DNA of 64,000 nt from Peptoniphilus catoniae (lineage in GTDB: Bacteria > Bacillota > Clostridia > Tissierellales > Peptoniphilaceae): positions 34,926 through 98,925 of the forward strand of contig NZ_LR588418.1 in NCBI RefSeq assembly GCF_901447155.2, written 5' to 3'. Position numbers and translations under genes: made by a program. The notes beneath the pieces were generated by a model. It had not been told where the DNA came from. It did no database searches and saw only the letters and a list, made by a program, of their open reading frames with translations. Positions 50,855 through 60,299 of this stretch are shown here, one piece after another (positions within the stretch are counted from its first letter, which is position 1; each line of letters begins with the position of its first letter).

Positions 50855-52462
50855 ATGACTAAATTTATTTTTGTAACTGGAGGAGTAGTTTCAGGAATAG
50901 GTAAGGGAATTTCAGGAGCCAGTATAGGAAGACTTTTAAAGGACAGGGGTCTTAAGGTTTTTATGCAAAAATTCGATCCCTATATAAATGTGGACCCCGG
51001 TACTATGAGTCCTTACCAACATGGAGAAGTTTTTGTAACTAAGGACGGAGCGGAAACAGATCTTGATTTAGGACATTATGAAAGATTTATAGATGAAGAG
51101 CTTACAAAGGTTGCTTCAATTACTACAGGAAAGGTTTATTCAAAGGTTATAGAAAAAGAAAGAAGGGGAGACTATAACGGATCCACTGTTCAAGTAATTC
51201 CTCATATTACAGATGAGATAAAGCAATCTGTCTACAAGGCTGCAAAACAATCAGGAGCCGATGTTGTAATTACTGAAATAGGCGGAACCGTAGGAGATAT
51301 TGAATCCTTGCCCTTTTTAGAAGCCATAAGACAAATTCACTCTGAAAACAAGACAGAGGATGTGCTTTTTGTACATACAGTACTTATTCCCACTATCCCG
51401 GGCTCAGATGAATTAAAGACCAAGCCTACCCAACACTCCTTTAAGGCACTTATGTCCTATGGAATAAAGGCGGATATATTTATTACAAGAGCCGATGGAG
51501 AAATAACCGACGCTATAAAGGAAAAAATTTCTTTGTTTTGCGATGTGCCTAAGGAAGCTATTATTGAATCAAAAACCGTGGACTTAATCTATGAAGTGCC
51601 TTTAGTTTTTCATAAGCAGGGCCTTGATGATTATATTTTGGAAAGATTTAACTTAAAGGCTAAGTCTGACTCAGATAAGTCCTGGTACAAAATGGTTGAG
51701 GAATTTAAAAAAGCCGATAAGAAAATTAATATAGGTTTAGTAGGAAAGTACATTGAACTTCACGATGCTTATATATCAGTTAATCAAGCTTTATATGATG
51801 CAGGCTACACCAATAGAGCCAAGGTTAAGATTCATTGGCTGGATTCAGAGCAAATTAATGACGAAAATGTTTCTGAAGTGTTAAAAGATATGGACGGCAT
51901 AATTATGCCTGGAGGTTTTGGCAGCAGAGGCGTTGAAGGTATGATTGCAACAAGTAAGTACGCAAGAGAAAACAATGTACCTTTCCTGGGAATTTGCTAT
52001 GGTATGCAAATGGTCGCCATAGATATTTGTAGAAATAAATTGGGATTAAAGGGAGCAAACAGTACGGAAATAGATCCGGATACTCCATATCCTATAGTGG
52101 ATCTTCTTGACAATCAAAGACCTAACACTAATATAGGCGGAACCTTAAGACTGGGAAACTATGAGTGTACAGTTGAAAAAGATACCTTGGCCTATAGACT
52201 TTACAAGGAAGATAAGGTTCTTGAAAGACACAGACACAGATATGAATTTAACAATAATTTTAGAGGACAAATCAGATCAGCAGGTGTTGTATTTTCAGGA
52301 ATAAATGAAGATTTAGATGTGGTGGAAATTATGGAGTTAAAGGATAACGACTTTTTTATAGCCTGTCAGTTTCACCCTGAATTTAAGTCAAGACCTAACA
52401 AGATTCATCCCTTATTCGATGGTTTAATTAAAGCAAGCTTAAAGAAAAACAATAAGCAATAA
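50855..52462 (+). CDS. pyrG: CTP synthase
   Basis: 535 aa. Synthetase domain starts TKFIFVTGGVVSGIGKGI; the C-terminal class I glutamine amidotransferase has GGFGSRGVEG, the nucleophile Cys in FLGICYGMQ, and His/Glu in CQFHPEF. It converts UTP to CTP with glutamine. RBS AAAGGAGGA. The 35-bp gap from glnN has no attenuator that I can see. Confidence 0.96.
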   Translation: MTKFIFVTGGVVSGIGKGISGASIGRLLKDRGLKVFMQKFDPYINVDPGTMSPYQHGEVFVTKDGAETDLDLGHYERFIDEELTKVASITTGKVYSKVIEKERRGDYNGSTVQVIPHITDEIKQSVYKAAKQSGADVVITEIGGTVGDIESLPFLEAIRQIHSENKTEDVLFVHTVLIPTIPGSDELKTKPTQHSFKALMSYGIKADIFITRADGEITDAIKEKISLFCDVPKEAIIESKTVDLIYEVPLVFHKQGLDDYILERFNLKAKSDSDKSWYKMVEEFKKADKKINIGLVGKYIELHDAYISVNQALYDAGYTNRAKVKIHWLDSEQINDENVSEVLKDMDGIIMPGGFGSRGVEGMIATSKYARENNVPFLGICYGMQMVAIDICRNKLGLKGANSTEIDPDTPYPIVDLLDNQRPNTNIGGTLRLGNYECTVEKDTLAYRLYKEDKVLERHRHRYEFNNNFRGQIRSAGVVFSGINEDLDVVEIMELKDNDFFIACQFHPEFKSRPNKIHPLFDGLIKASLKKNNKQ

Positions 52463-52491
52463 AAACAGAGCTTTATACTTTGAGGTAATAA

Positions 52492-54201
52492 ATGAGAAAA
52501 TTAAAGATCCTTATTCTTAGTATTTTATTTGTACTCCTGATTCCAATTTATGTATCGGCTGAGGCTGTTCTTAATTCACAATCTGTCTTTGTTCAGATAC
52601 ATAAGGACTCAACTGCTACTATAAGCAACTATTATGACCTATATACAGACCGGGGGACTGAATATTATTTCCCTATTTCTCATCTTGGAGAAGGAAATAT
52701 AAGTTTAAAGGGAGCCGGCATAAAAGAAGGAGAGGATTATAAAAATTATCAGCTTATAGATCCCTGGAATACAGAAGGATCTATTGAAGACAAGGCTTAT
52801 AAATACGGTTTAATAGATTATGGTGATTATTTTGAGCTTTGCTTCGGCCTAACAAGTCATGGAGATCATGAGTATTATTTATCCTATGACATAAGTAAAA
52901 TTATAAAAAAGCTTACAGATACAAACATGCTTTACTTTAAATTTATAAACGACAACCTTTCAAATCCGCCTCAAAAAGTAAAAATCAGACTAAGAGTTGA
53001 CGGAGTGGAGCTTAATAAAGATTTGGCAAGAATTTGGGGATTCGGATCTGAAGGAGAGATTAAATTTGAAGACGGGGATATAGTTTTTGAAAGTTTTAAG
53101 CCTCTAGGCTCAGGCAACTATACCACAATACTTGTCGACTTTAAGGGAGTGGATTTTACAGGAGGGCAAAATATAGATCATGACTTTGAATACTACAGAG
53201 CCATGGCCTTTGAAGGCTCGGACTATAACGATGATTACTCTTTTGAAGAAGATTACAATCCTTATGACAGAGTGCCGAGCTTTGGATTTATAGGCATGAT
53301 TGTCCTGGCTGTTATTATCCCTATAGTGGTTTTTATAGTTGCTTTATTAGTGAGAATACTTGGACATGATAAAATTAAGTCCCTTTATAAAAAAGGAGAT
53401 TTAAAGGAAGAGTACTATAGAGAACCTCCTGAGAAAGACAATTGGAAAAGTCTGTCTAAGGTTTTGGAATCTACAAATCTGGGTGGTCCTTACAGTATAA
53501 TTAGAGGTTTTATCCTAAGCTGGATATATAAAGGTTATATCTCACCTGAAAATTATGAGAAAGGACTTATCTTTAAAAAAGAAAAATTAGGCCTTAGAAT
53601 AAACCAAAGTGAAATTAATGAAGGACCTATTGAAAAATCTTTCTTTAAACTTTTTTCAAAGGCAGCTGAAGATAGTCTCCTTGAAGAAAATGAATTTACA
53701 ACATTGTTTGAAGATGAGGACAATTTAGATGAATACTCAGACATTTTAGATAATATTACTGAAGCTTCCAATAGCTTTTTATTAGAAAAGGGATACATTA
53801 AACAAACAGGTAAAACTTTAACTTATTCGCCGGCTGGAAATGAACTTACAAAAAATTTGGTTATGTATTTTAATTATTTAAATGATTTTACCCTTCTTAA
53901 TGAAAGAGAGTTAAAAGAAGTTCTTGTCTGGGACAAACTTTTAATTTATGCATCTTTGTTCGGAATTTCAGATAAAGTTATTAAAGAGTTGGAAAAGCTC
54001 GGTCCTGAACTTCTTAACCAAATAGATGGGGATTTGACAAATATTTTAATTGCATCAAGGTATGCAAATATCTATAGTCACAGTATAAGCTCAAGCTATT
54101 CAAGTGCAAGTAGCTCTGCTTCAGCAGGTCAAGGAGGATTTACAAGCATAGGTGGCGGTGGAGGATCCTTCGGCGGCGGAAGCGGCGGCGGAGTAAGATA
54201 G
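52492..54201 (+). CDS. DUF2207 domain membrane protein
   Basis: 569 aa. Signal peptide (to about residue 24), an extracytoplasmic DUF2207 domain (about 30-230), membrane helix at about 265-290 (IGMIVLAVIIPIVVFIVALL), a cytoplasmic part, and a Ser then Gly-rich tail ending GGGGGSFGGGSGGG. This family (YciQ-like) is often encoded beside LemA, as here. Function unknown. No terminator separates it from pyrG. Confidence 0.85.
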   Translation: MRKLKILILSILFVLLIPIYVSAEAVLNSQSVFVQIHKDSTATISNYYDLYTDRGTEYYFPISHLGEGNISLKGAGIKEGEDYKNYQLIDPWNTEGSIEDKAYKYGLIDYGDYFELCFGLTSHGDHEYYLSYDISKIIKKLTDTNMLYFKFINDNLSNPPQKVKIRLRVDGVELNKDLARIWGFGSEGEIKFEDGDIVFESFKPLGSGNYTTILVDFKGVDFTGGQNIDHDFEYYRAMAFEGSDYNDDYSFEEDYNPYDRVPSFGFIGMIVLAVIIPIVVFIVALLVRILGHDKIKSLYKKGDLKEEYYREPPEKDNWKSLSKVLESTNLGGPYSIIRGFILSWIYKGYISPENYEKGLIFKKEKLGLRINQSEINEGPIEKSFFKLFSKAAEDSLLEENEFTTLFEDEDNLDEYSDILDNITEASNSFLLEKGYIKQTGKTLTYSPAGNELTKNLVMYFNYLNDFTLLNERELKEVLVWDKLLIYASLFGISDKVIKELEKLGPELLNQIDGDLTNILIASRYANIYSHSISSSYSSASSSASAGQGGFTSIGGGGGSFGGGSGGGVR

Positions 54202-54213
54202 GAGGATTTGATA

Positions 54214-54756
54214 ATGGTAATAATTTTTTTAGTTGTTTTATTCTTTCTAATTCTATTTTTAATAAGAGTTTACAACGGTCTTATAAGAAATAGAGAACTT
54301 GTAAAAAATTCCAAGGGTCAAATTGAAGCAAATATGGAAAGCAGATGGGACGCCCTTAAAAGTATTATAGATGGAGTAAAAGATTACAAAAGCTACGAAG
54401 CGGAAAATATTGTTAAAATAGTTAAAGAAAGACAGGTTATATCCAATAATGTCAGTGTAAAAGATTTGGAAAAAGACGAAGAAAACTTCTCAAAAGCCTT
54501 TGGAGGTCTTATGGCCCTGGCTGAAAGCTATCCGGACCTAAAAGCATCAACTCTTTATCAGGATTCTATAGAGAAAATTGACAAATATGAAACAAATCTT
54601 AAAAATGCCAGAATGGTTTTTAACGATACTGTAACTAAATATAACAGAAGTATTTTAATCTTTCCCAACTCAATAATTGCATCAGCTTTAGGTTTTAAGG
54701 AATATGATTACTTTGAAGGCTCATCTGACAAAAAAGATATACCTTCATGGAAATAA
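54214..54756 (+). CDS. LemA family protein
   Basis: 180 aa. One N-terminal membrane helix (MVIIFLVVLFFLILFLI), then a helical-bundle domain with YNGLIRNRELVKNSKGQIEA and the C-terminal FNDTVTKYNRSILIFPNSIIA typical of LemA. ATG 54214 has AGGAGG at good spacing. It likely acts with the DUF2207 protein at the membrane; role unknown. Confidence 0.88.
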   Translation: MVIIFLVVLFFLILFLIRVYNGLIRNRELVKNSKGQIEANMESRWDALKSIIDGVKDYKSYEAENIVKIVKERQVISNNVSVKDLEKDEENFSKAFGGLMALAESYPDLKASTLYQDSIEKIDKYETNLKNARMVFNDTVTKYNRSILIFPNSIIASALGFKEYDYFEGSSDKKDIPSWK

Positions 54757-54772
54757 GAAAGTAGAGATAAAT

Positions 54773-55765
54773 ATGAGAAAAATTGAAGAATTAAAAAATA
54801 TGATAGGAAACACCCCCATGTTGGAAGTTAACTTTAAGTATAAAAATAAACAGAAAAAGATTTTTGCAAAGGTGGAATATTATAATCTGTCAGGTAGTGT
54901 TAAAGACAGAATGGCTTATTATGTTTTAAAAAATGCCTACGATACAGGAAGTATTAAAGAAAATGACACAATAGTAGAGGCTACAAGCGGCAATACAGGC
55001 ATAGCCTTCTGCGCCCTTGGTGCATATTTAAATCATCCTGTTATTATTTATATGCCTGATTGGATGAGCGAAGAAAGAAAAAGGTTAATAAGCAGTTACG
55101 GAGCGCAAATAAGAAATGTATCCAAAGAAGAGGGAGGCTTCCTAGGTTCAATAGAACTGGCGGAAAAAATGGCAAGAGAAGAAAATCATGTATTTTTGCC
55201 AAGACAGTTTGAAAATCCGGACAACACCACTGGCCAATGCTTAAGCCTAGGCAAAGAAATAATAGAAAATCTTGATAAAATAGGGCTGATTCCAGATGGA
55301 TTTGTAGCAGGAGTAGGTACGGGAGGCACCGTAATGGGAGTTGGTAGAGCAATAAGAGAAGTTAACCCAAGAGCTAAAATCTACCCTCTCGAACCTTTAG
55401 AGTCTCCAACCCTAAGTACAGGAGGAAAGAAAGTCGGCAGTCATAGGATAGCCGGCATAAGTGACGAATTTATTCCTAAATTGTGTAAACTTAATGAGCT
55501 TAATGAAATAATTTCAGTTTCAGACGGGGATTCTATACTTATGGCGAAAAAACTTGCTCAAGCGGGTCTTGGAGTAGGGATATCTTCAGGAGCAAATTTC
55601 ATAGGAGCACTAATGGCTCTTGAGAAGGGAAACGAAACCGTAGTAACAGTCTTTCCCGATGATAACAAAAAATACTTATCAACGGATTTAATGAAGGATG
55701 AACCAGTAAAGGATAGTTATCTTTCTAAAGACGTTGAAATTTTAAATTTCAAAGTAATAAAATAA
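54773..55765 (+). CDS. PLP-dependent cysteine synthase family protein
   Basis: 330 aa. PLP Lys in NLSGSVKDRMAYYVL, phosphate/substrate loop EATSGNTGIAF, GTGGTVMGVGR, and ISSGANFIGALMAL. It is an O-acetylserine sulfhydrylase or cystathionine beta-synthase-type enzyme without a regulatory domain. The upstream extension of the frame overlaps LemA; ATG 54773 starts at the typical N-terminus MRKIEELKNMIGNTPML. RBS is weak (AGAGATAA). Confidence 0.85.
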   Translation: MRKIEELKNMIGNTPMLEVNFKYKNKQKKIFAKVEYYNLSGSVKDRMAYYVLKNAYDTGSIKENDTIVEATSGNTGIAFCALGAYLNHPVIIYMPDWMSEERKRLISSYGAQIRNVSKEEGGFLGSIELAEKMAREENHVFLPRQFENPDNTTGQCLSLGKEIIENLDKIGLIPDGFVAGVGTGGTVMGVGRAIREVNPRAKIYPLEPLESPTLSTGGKKVGSHRIAGISDEFIPKLCKLNELNEIISVSDGDSILMAKKLAQAGLGVGISSGANFIGALMALEKGNETVVTVFPDDNKKYLSTDLMKDEPVKDSYLSKDVEILNFKVIK

Positions 55766-55770
55766 AAAAG

Positions 55771-55800
55771 AAGCGTTTCCTTTTAAGGGAGCGCTTTTAT
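55771..55800 (+). terminator. Terminator after the cysteine synthase gene
   Basis: AAGCGTTTCC (55771-55780) pairs with GGGAGCGCTT (55787-55796), with two G-U pairs, then TTAT. Confidence 0.75.
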
Positions 55801-55885
55801 AGGTTTTTAGTCCTTATAACAATACTATTGCAAAAAGGCTACACATGTTATTTAATAATAGTAATAATATAATAGGTGAATGGTT

Positions 55886-56398
55886 ATGGTGGAGTATTGG
55901 GATATTTATAACCGAAAAGGTAAAAAGAAAAACAAAATTATAAAAAGGGGACAGATTCTAAAAAACGGTGAGTATCACATAGTAGTAGAAGGCTGGGTCA
56001 GGTGCGCTCCAAATGAGTTTATAATTCAAAAGAGAAGCCCTACAAAAAAACTTTTCCCAAATAGGTGGTATTGTTCCTTCGGTGGGTCAGTTTTGGCAAA
56101 AGAGGACCCTCAAGATGCTTTAATAAGAGAATCTATGGAAGAACTATCTCTTGACATATCAAATGCTCCCATAAAGCTTAAAAGAATAATCCTTGAATAT
56201 CACACTATCTTTTATATTTATCTTGTGGACAAAAAGGTCGACATTAAGGAACTGGTTCTTCAGGAGGATGAGGTTTCAGATGTTAAAAAGGTAAAGGTTG
56301 AAGAAATATTTAAGCTGGTTGAAGTCGGTGAAATAGTAGGCTTAAGCTATTATGACAAGTTCTTCAGCTCTGTTGAAAAGATAGAGTTTTTAGGGTAA
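55886..56398 (+). CDS. Nudix hydrolase
   Basis: 170 aa. Nudix box GGSVLAKEDPQDALIRESMEELSLDI has the REX2EEL core. The N-terminus (VEYWDIYNRKGKKKNKIIKR) looks like the isopentenyl-diphosphate isomerase/YfcD subgroup. ATG 55886 preferred, since ATG 55880 directly follows AGGTGA. It has its own terminator. Substrate unknown. Confidence 0.82.
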   Translation: MVEYWDIYNRKGKKKNKIIKRGQILKNGEYHIVVEGWVRCAPNEFIIQKRSPTKKLFPNRWYCSFGGSVLAKEDPQDALIRESMEELSLDISNAPIKLKRIILEYHTIFYIYLVDKKVDIKELVLQEDEVSDVKKVKVEEIFKLVEVGEIVGLSYYDKFFSSVEKIEFLG

Positions 56399-56442
56399 AA
56401 TATATTAAATTAATCCCTAAGATAAAATGTCAGGGTATAGGC

Positions 56443-56466
56443 AGTCTCTCCAGGGAGACTTTTTTA
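56443..56466 (+). terminator. Terminator between the Nudix gene and cysS
   Basis: AGTCTC (56443-56448) / GAGACT (56455-56460), then six Ts. Only 16 bp separate it from the cysS ATG. No T-box signature is seen. Confidence 0.75.
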
Positions 56467-56481
56467 GTATAAGGAGGTAGT

Positions 56482-57879
56482 ATGCAACTTTATAATACAC
56501 TTAGTAGAAAGAAGGAAGACTTTAAACCCTTAAATGACGGAGTAGTTACCATGTATAACTGCGGACCGACAGTTTATAATTTTATACATGTAGGCAACGC
56601 TAGACCCTTATGTGTTTTCGACACCTTAAGAAGATACTTTATTTATAAGGGCTTGGATGTAAAATTCGTAGTTAATTTTACAGATATAGATGACAAAATT
56701 ATAAATAAATCCATAGAAGAAAATGTGAGCTCCAAGGAGATTGCCGAAAGGTATATTAAGGAGTTTAAAAAGGATGCGGAAGGACTTCATCTATATGATT
56801 ATAAAACTATGAATCCAAGAGCTACTGAGCATATTACTGAAATTATAGATTTTATCAGTACCCTTCTTGAAAAGGATGCGGCTTATGTATCTGAAGGCGA
56901 TGTTTATTTTGATATAAGAGCAGCTAAAGATTATGGTAAACTGTCTCGAAAAAAATTGGAAGACCTAATAAGTGGAGCAAGAGTTGATGTTTCAGACCTG
57001 AAGAAAAGCCCTGCGGACTTTGCTTTGTGGAAGGCAAAAAAAGAAGGGGAACCTTTCTGGAAGGCTCCTTGGGGAGAAGGTAGACCGGGTTGGCATATAG
57101 AATGCTCTGTTATGGCAAAGACTCTTTTAGGAGATACTATAGACATACACTCTGGAGGAGAAGACCTGCAATTTCCTCATCATGAAAATGAAATTGCTCA
57201 GTCAGAAACCTGCAACGGCAAGACTTTTGCCAGATTTTGGTTGCATAATGGTATGATTACTGTGGATAACGAAAAAATGTCAAAATCCTTAGGCAACTTT
57301 TTTACAGTAAGGGAAATTTCAGAGGAATTTGACCTTGAAATATTAAGATTTTTCCTTCTTGGATCCCATTATCGTTCTCCAATTAATTTCTCAAGAGAAA
57401 TAATGATTCAGACTAAACAGTCCCTTGATAGAATTTATAATGCTAAGTGGGGTCTTGAAGCCTTGGAGAAGACAGCTGAAGATAAGGATCTTGAAGCTGA
57501 AGATGAAAAGTTTTTAGATGACTTGGAAAAAGAAGTTCTCTACTTTGAAAAGTCCATGGATGATGACCTTAATACCGCAGATGCGATTACCGCCATATTT
57601 AATATAGTTAAAATGGCAAATTCAAGACTTGATGAAAGTTCTCCTAAAAAACTTGTAGAGCAAAGCCTTAAAACTTTACTTAAGCTTACAAAGGTTTTAG
57701 GAATTTTGGAAATGAAAGAGGAAGCAATAGATCCTGAGGTTGAAAGGCTTATTAAGGAAAGAGAAGAAGCAAGAAGCAACAAGGATTTTAAAAAAGCTGA
57801 TGAAATAAGAGATCTTCTTCTTGAGAAAAATATTCAAATAAAAGATACAAGAGAAGGAACTACATGGAAGAAAATTTAA
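56482..57879 (+). CDS. cysS: Cysteinyl-tRNA synthetase
   Basis: 465 aa. Zn/ATP site YNCGPTVYNFIHVGNARP (HIGH-type HVGN), PGWHIECSVM, HHENEIAQSE, and KMSKS in DNEKMSKSLGN. It charges tRNA-Cys. RBS AAGGAGGTAG. First of five consecutive genes in the conserved cysS-mrnC-thyX-rlmB-yacP order; the 3' end overlaps mrnC by 16 bp. Confidence 0.96.
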   Translation: MQLYNTLSRKKEDFKPLNDGVVTMYNCGPTVYNFIHVGNARPLCVFDTLRRYFIYKGLDVKFVVNFTDIDDKIINKSIEENVSSKEIAERYIKEFKKDAEGLHLYDYKTMNPRATEHITEIIDFISTLLEKDAAYVSEGDVYFDIRAAKDYGKLSRKKLEDLISGARVDVSDLKKSPADFALWKAKKEGEPFWKAPWGEGRPGWHIECSVMAKTLLGDTIDIHSGGEDLQFPHHENEIAQSETCNGKTFARFWLHNGMITVDNEKMSKSLGNFFTVREISEEFDLEILRFFLLGSHYRSPINFSREIMIQTKQSLDRIYNAKWGLEALEKTAEDKDLEAEDEKFLDDLEKEVLYFEKSMDDDLNTADAITAIFNIVKMANSRLDESSPKKLVEQSLKTLLKLTKVLGILEMKEEAIDPEVERLIKEREEARSNKDFKKADEIRDLLLEKNIQIKDTREGTTWKKI

Positions 57880-58286
57880 GGTTTCTTGAAGTTAATCATA
57901 TAGAAGAAACTTCCATAAAAGAGTTGTCGGCCTTAAGTCTGGCTTTTATAGGAGATGCGGTTTATGAGCTCCTGGTAAGGACTTATATATTAAAGGGGAA
58001 CAAAACCGTTAACGGACTTCACAGAGAAGCCATAGGCTATGTAAAGGCAAAGGCTCAGGCTGACTCTATAAGAGCTGTTTTAGGTGAACTAACTAAGGAA
58101 GAGCTTTCCGTTTATAGACGGGGAAGGAACACAAATCCTCATACAGTACCTAAAAACGCTAAACTGTCGGACTATAGAGAAGCAACAGGCCTTGAGGCTC
58201 TTTTTGGCTACTTATATTTAAAAGACCGAGGTAAGAGGATTATAGAGATATTTAATATGATGGAGGATGAAAAAGATGAAAGTTGA
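57864..58286 (+). CDS. mrnC: Mini-ribonuclease 3
   Basis: 140 aa RNase III catalytic domain without a dsRNA-binding domain. It has [14 protein letters not shown] with the conserved Asp, [29 protein letters not shown] and EALFGYLYL with catalytic Glu. It matures 23S rRNA in Bacillus. The ATG lies inside cysS. Confidence 0.94.
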   Translation: MEENLRFLEVNHIEETSIKELSALSLAFIGDAVYELLVRTYILKGNKTVNGLHREAIGYVKAKAQADSIRAVLGELTKEELSVYRRGRNTNPHTVPKNAKLSDYREATGLEALFGYLYLKDRGKRIIEIFNMMEDEKDES

Positions 58287-59034
58287 AATAATCGCCTACA
58301 CTCCCAATCCTGAAGAGGTTATTGCCCAAGCTGCCAAGCTTTGTTATTCGGCAGTAGGAGTAGATGAAATAAAGAAAAAAATGACTGAAGAATCAAGAAA
58401 TAAATTTCTTGAAATGCTAATGAGTTTTTCTCACGCTTCACCCTTGGAGCATGCAAGTTTTACCTTTGCTGTGGAGGGGGTTTCAAGAACTTTCAGCCAT
58501 CAACTTGTAAGACATAGAATAGCCTCATACTCTCAACAGTCACAAAGATATGTAAGACTTGATAATTTCGAATATATAATTCCGCCTAAAATTGCAGAAA
58601 ATGAGAAGGCCAAGGAAATTTTTATTAAGTCTATGGAAGAAGATGCCAAGGCTTATGAAAAACTTACGGAAATTCTAATTTCAGAAAAGGCAAGACCTTT
58701 AATAGAAGAGGGAATGGATGAGAAAAAGGCTAGAAGAAAAGTTGAAAAAGAATCTATAGAAGATGCCAGATATGTATTTCCAAATGCTTGCGAAACAAAA
58801 GTTGTCTTTACTATGAATGTAAGAAGTTTAATTCACTTTTTTGAACTGAGAACTTGCACAAGAGCACAGTGGGAAATTAGAGAAGTTGGCATAGAAATGC
58901 TTAGACAATGTAAGAAAATAGCACCAGTACTTTTCAAATCATGTGGGCCAGCTTGCGTAAACGGTCCTTGCAATGAAGGGGCTATGTCCTGCGGAAGACA
59001 AGCTGAAATAAGAAAATTTTTTAAGGAACTCTAA
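58276..59034 (+). CDS. thyX: FAD-dependent thymidylate synthase
   Basis: 252 aa. The ThyX motif [15 protein letters not shown] fits RHRX7S, followed by [27 protein letters not shown]. It methylates dUMP using FAD, NADPH and methylene-THF, in place of ThyA. ATG 58276 lies nine bases after GGAGG; the upstream ATG at 58267 directly abuts the RBS. It overlaps mrnC by 11 bp. Confidence 0.95.
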   Translation: MKVEIIAYTPNPEEVIAQAAKLCYSAVGVDEIKKKMTEESRNKFLEMLMSFSHASPLEHASFTFAVEGVSRTFSHQLVRHRIASYSQQSQRYVRLDNFEYIIPPKIAENEKAKEIFIKSMEEDAKAYEKLTEILISEKARPLIEEGMDEKKARRKVEKESIEDARYVFPNACETKVVFTMNVRSLIHFFELRTCTRAQWEIREVGIEMLRQCKKIAPVLFKSCGPACVNGPCNEGAMSCGRQAEIRKFFKEL

Positions 59035-59036
59035 TA

Positions 59037-59744
59037 ATGGAAGAGTATATATATGGTAGAAATCCGGTAATAGAAGTTTTAAAATCAGGTAAGGTAGATA
59101 AACTTTACATACAAAATTCCAATTCTGAAGGGTCTATTAGAAAAATATATGCCATGGCCAAAGAGAAGAAGGTCCTTATAAGCCAAGTCAACAAGTCAAA
59201 GCTTGACAGCTTAAGTAGGGGAGAAAATCATCAGGGTGTTGTGGCTTTAGTTGCCGGATATAACTATGCTGAATTTGAGGACCTTTTAGGAGAAAATATA
59301 GTTATACTTGACAAAATAGAAGACCCTCACAATTTAGGTGCAGTTGCAAGATCTGCAGAGGCTTTAGGTTTTAAGGCTCTTATTATACCTAAACACAAGT
59401 CAGCCTATGTAAACAGTGTAGTCTATAAAACATCCGCCGGAGCAATAGAAAATCTTAAGGTTTATATAGCAGGCAACCTATCAAACGATATTGAAAGGCT
59501 TAAAGAAGAAGGCTATTGGATTTATGGAGCTGATATGCAAGGAGATAACCTTTATAAAACCGACATTTCAGGAAAAATTGCAATAGTTTTAGGCAATGAG
59601 GGAAAGGGCATTTCCCAAGCTTTAAAGAAGCACTGTGATGTAATTGTATCAATACCTATGTCCGGACAAATAAATTCCCTAAATGTTTCCTGTGCAGCAT
59701 CAATTATTATGGCTGAAATACAAAGAAAAAATGAAAAGGCTTAA
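59037..59744 (+). CDS. rlmB: 23S rRNA (guanosine-2'-O-)-methyltransferase RlmB-type (TrmH family)
   Basis: 235 aa. YIYGRNPVIEVLKSGKVDKL at the N-terminus, then the SPOUT knot motifs VILDKIEDPHNLGAVARSAE, IVLGNEGKGIS and PMSGQINSLNVSCAASIIMAE. It makes Gm in 23S rRNA; Bacillus YacO is the equivalent. Gap of 2 bp to thyX. Confidence 0.92.
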   Translation: MEEYIYGRNPVIEVLKSGKVDKLYIQNSNSEGSIRKIYAMAKEKKVLISQVNKSKLDSLSRGENHQGVVALVAGYNYAEFEDLLGENIVILDKIEDPHNLGAVARSAEALGFKALIIPKHKSAYVNSVVYKTSAGAIENLKVYIAGNLSNDIERLKEEGYWIYGADMQGDNLYKTDISGKIAIVLGNEGKGISQALKKHCDVIVSIPMSGQINSLNVSCAASIIMAEIQRKNEKA

Positions 59745-60213
59745 ATACAAAAAGGATCATGAATATATTTTCGTGGACGGATACAATATTATAAATTACT
59801 GGGATGTTTTTAAGGGCAGGGAAGAAAGTCTTGAAGATCAAAGGAACAGACTTGCAAATATACTTGCCGAATATGCTCATATGTCAAGAGAAAAAGTAAT
59901 TTTGGTCTTTGATGGTTATATGGTAAAAAAATCTCCCGGCGCCCTTTATAGCTACAAGGGAATACTTATAATTTTTACAAAGGAGTTTGAAACTGCAGAC
60001 CACTTTATAGAAAGGGAACTTGACCGAATGGGAAGGGTAAGAAGTATAAGGGTAGCTACATCTGATAACATAGAGCAGCAAATAATACTTTCCCGAGGAG
60101 GATCAAGAGTGTCTGCAAGGGAATTTGAAATAGAGGTTTATGATACCCTTAACAAGGTAAAGAAAAATATTAGATCTCTTAATCAAACCTATAAAAAAAA
60201 TAGGAAGTCTTGA
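59731..60213 (+). CDS. yacP: YacP-like NYN domain ribonuclease (possibly frameshifted at its 3' end)
   Basis: 160 aa. NYN/PIN-like start EYIFVDGYNIINYW with catalytic Asp, VILVFDGYMV, TADHFIERELD and VRVATSDNIEQQI-type core (RVATSDNIEQQIILSRGGSR). It acts in mRNA/rRNA processing in Bacillus. The frame ends shortly after an A8 run (60193-60200). Dropping one A lets the frame continue to 60259 with GSLDEDSIEILRKFKDNM, which looks like the usual YacP tail. ATG 59731 overlaps rlmB by 14 bp. Confidence 0.85.
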   Translation: MKRLKYKKDHEYIFVDGYNIINYWDVFKGREESLEDQRNRLANILAEYAHMSREKVILVFDGYMVKKSPGALYSYKGILIIFTKEFETADHFIERELDRMGRVRSIRVATSDNIEQQIILSRGGSRVSAREFEIEVYDTLNKVKKNIRSLNQTYKKNRKS

Positions 60214-60266
60214 TGAAGATTCAATTGAAATTTTAAGAAAATTTAAAGATAATATGTAAAAAAGAA

Positions 60267-60299
60267 AAATTGTTTCCAGAAATGAGAAACAATTTTTTT
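60267..60299. terminator. Bidirectional terminator between yacP and nadK
   Basis: AAATTGTTTC (60267-60276) pairs perfectly with GAAACAATTT (60286-60295), flanked by A and T runs. Confidence 0.85.

Noticed and set aside
56399-56481. T-box riboswitch before cysS
   Set aside because: The gap is 83 bp, with no T-box sequence; it holds only the Nudix terminator.
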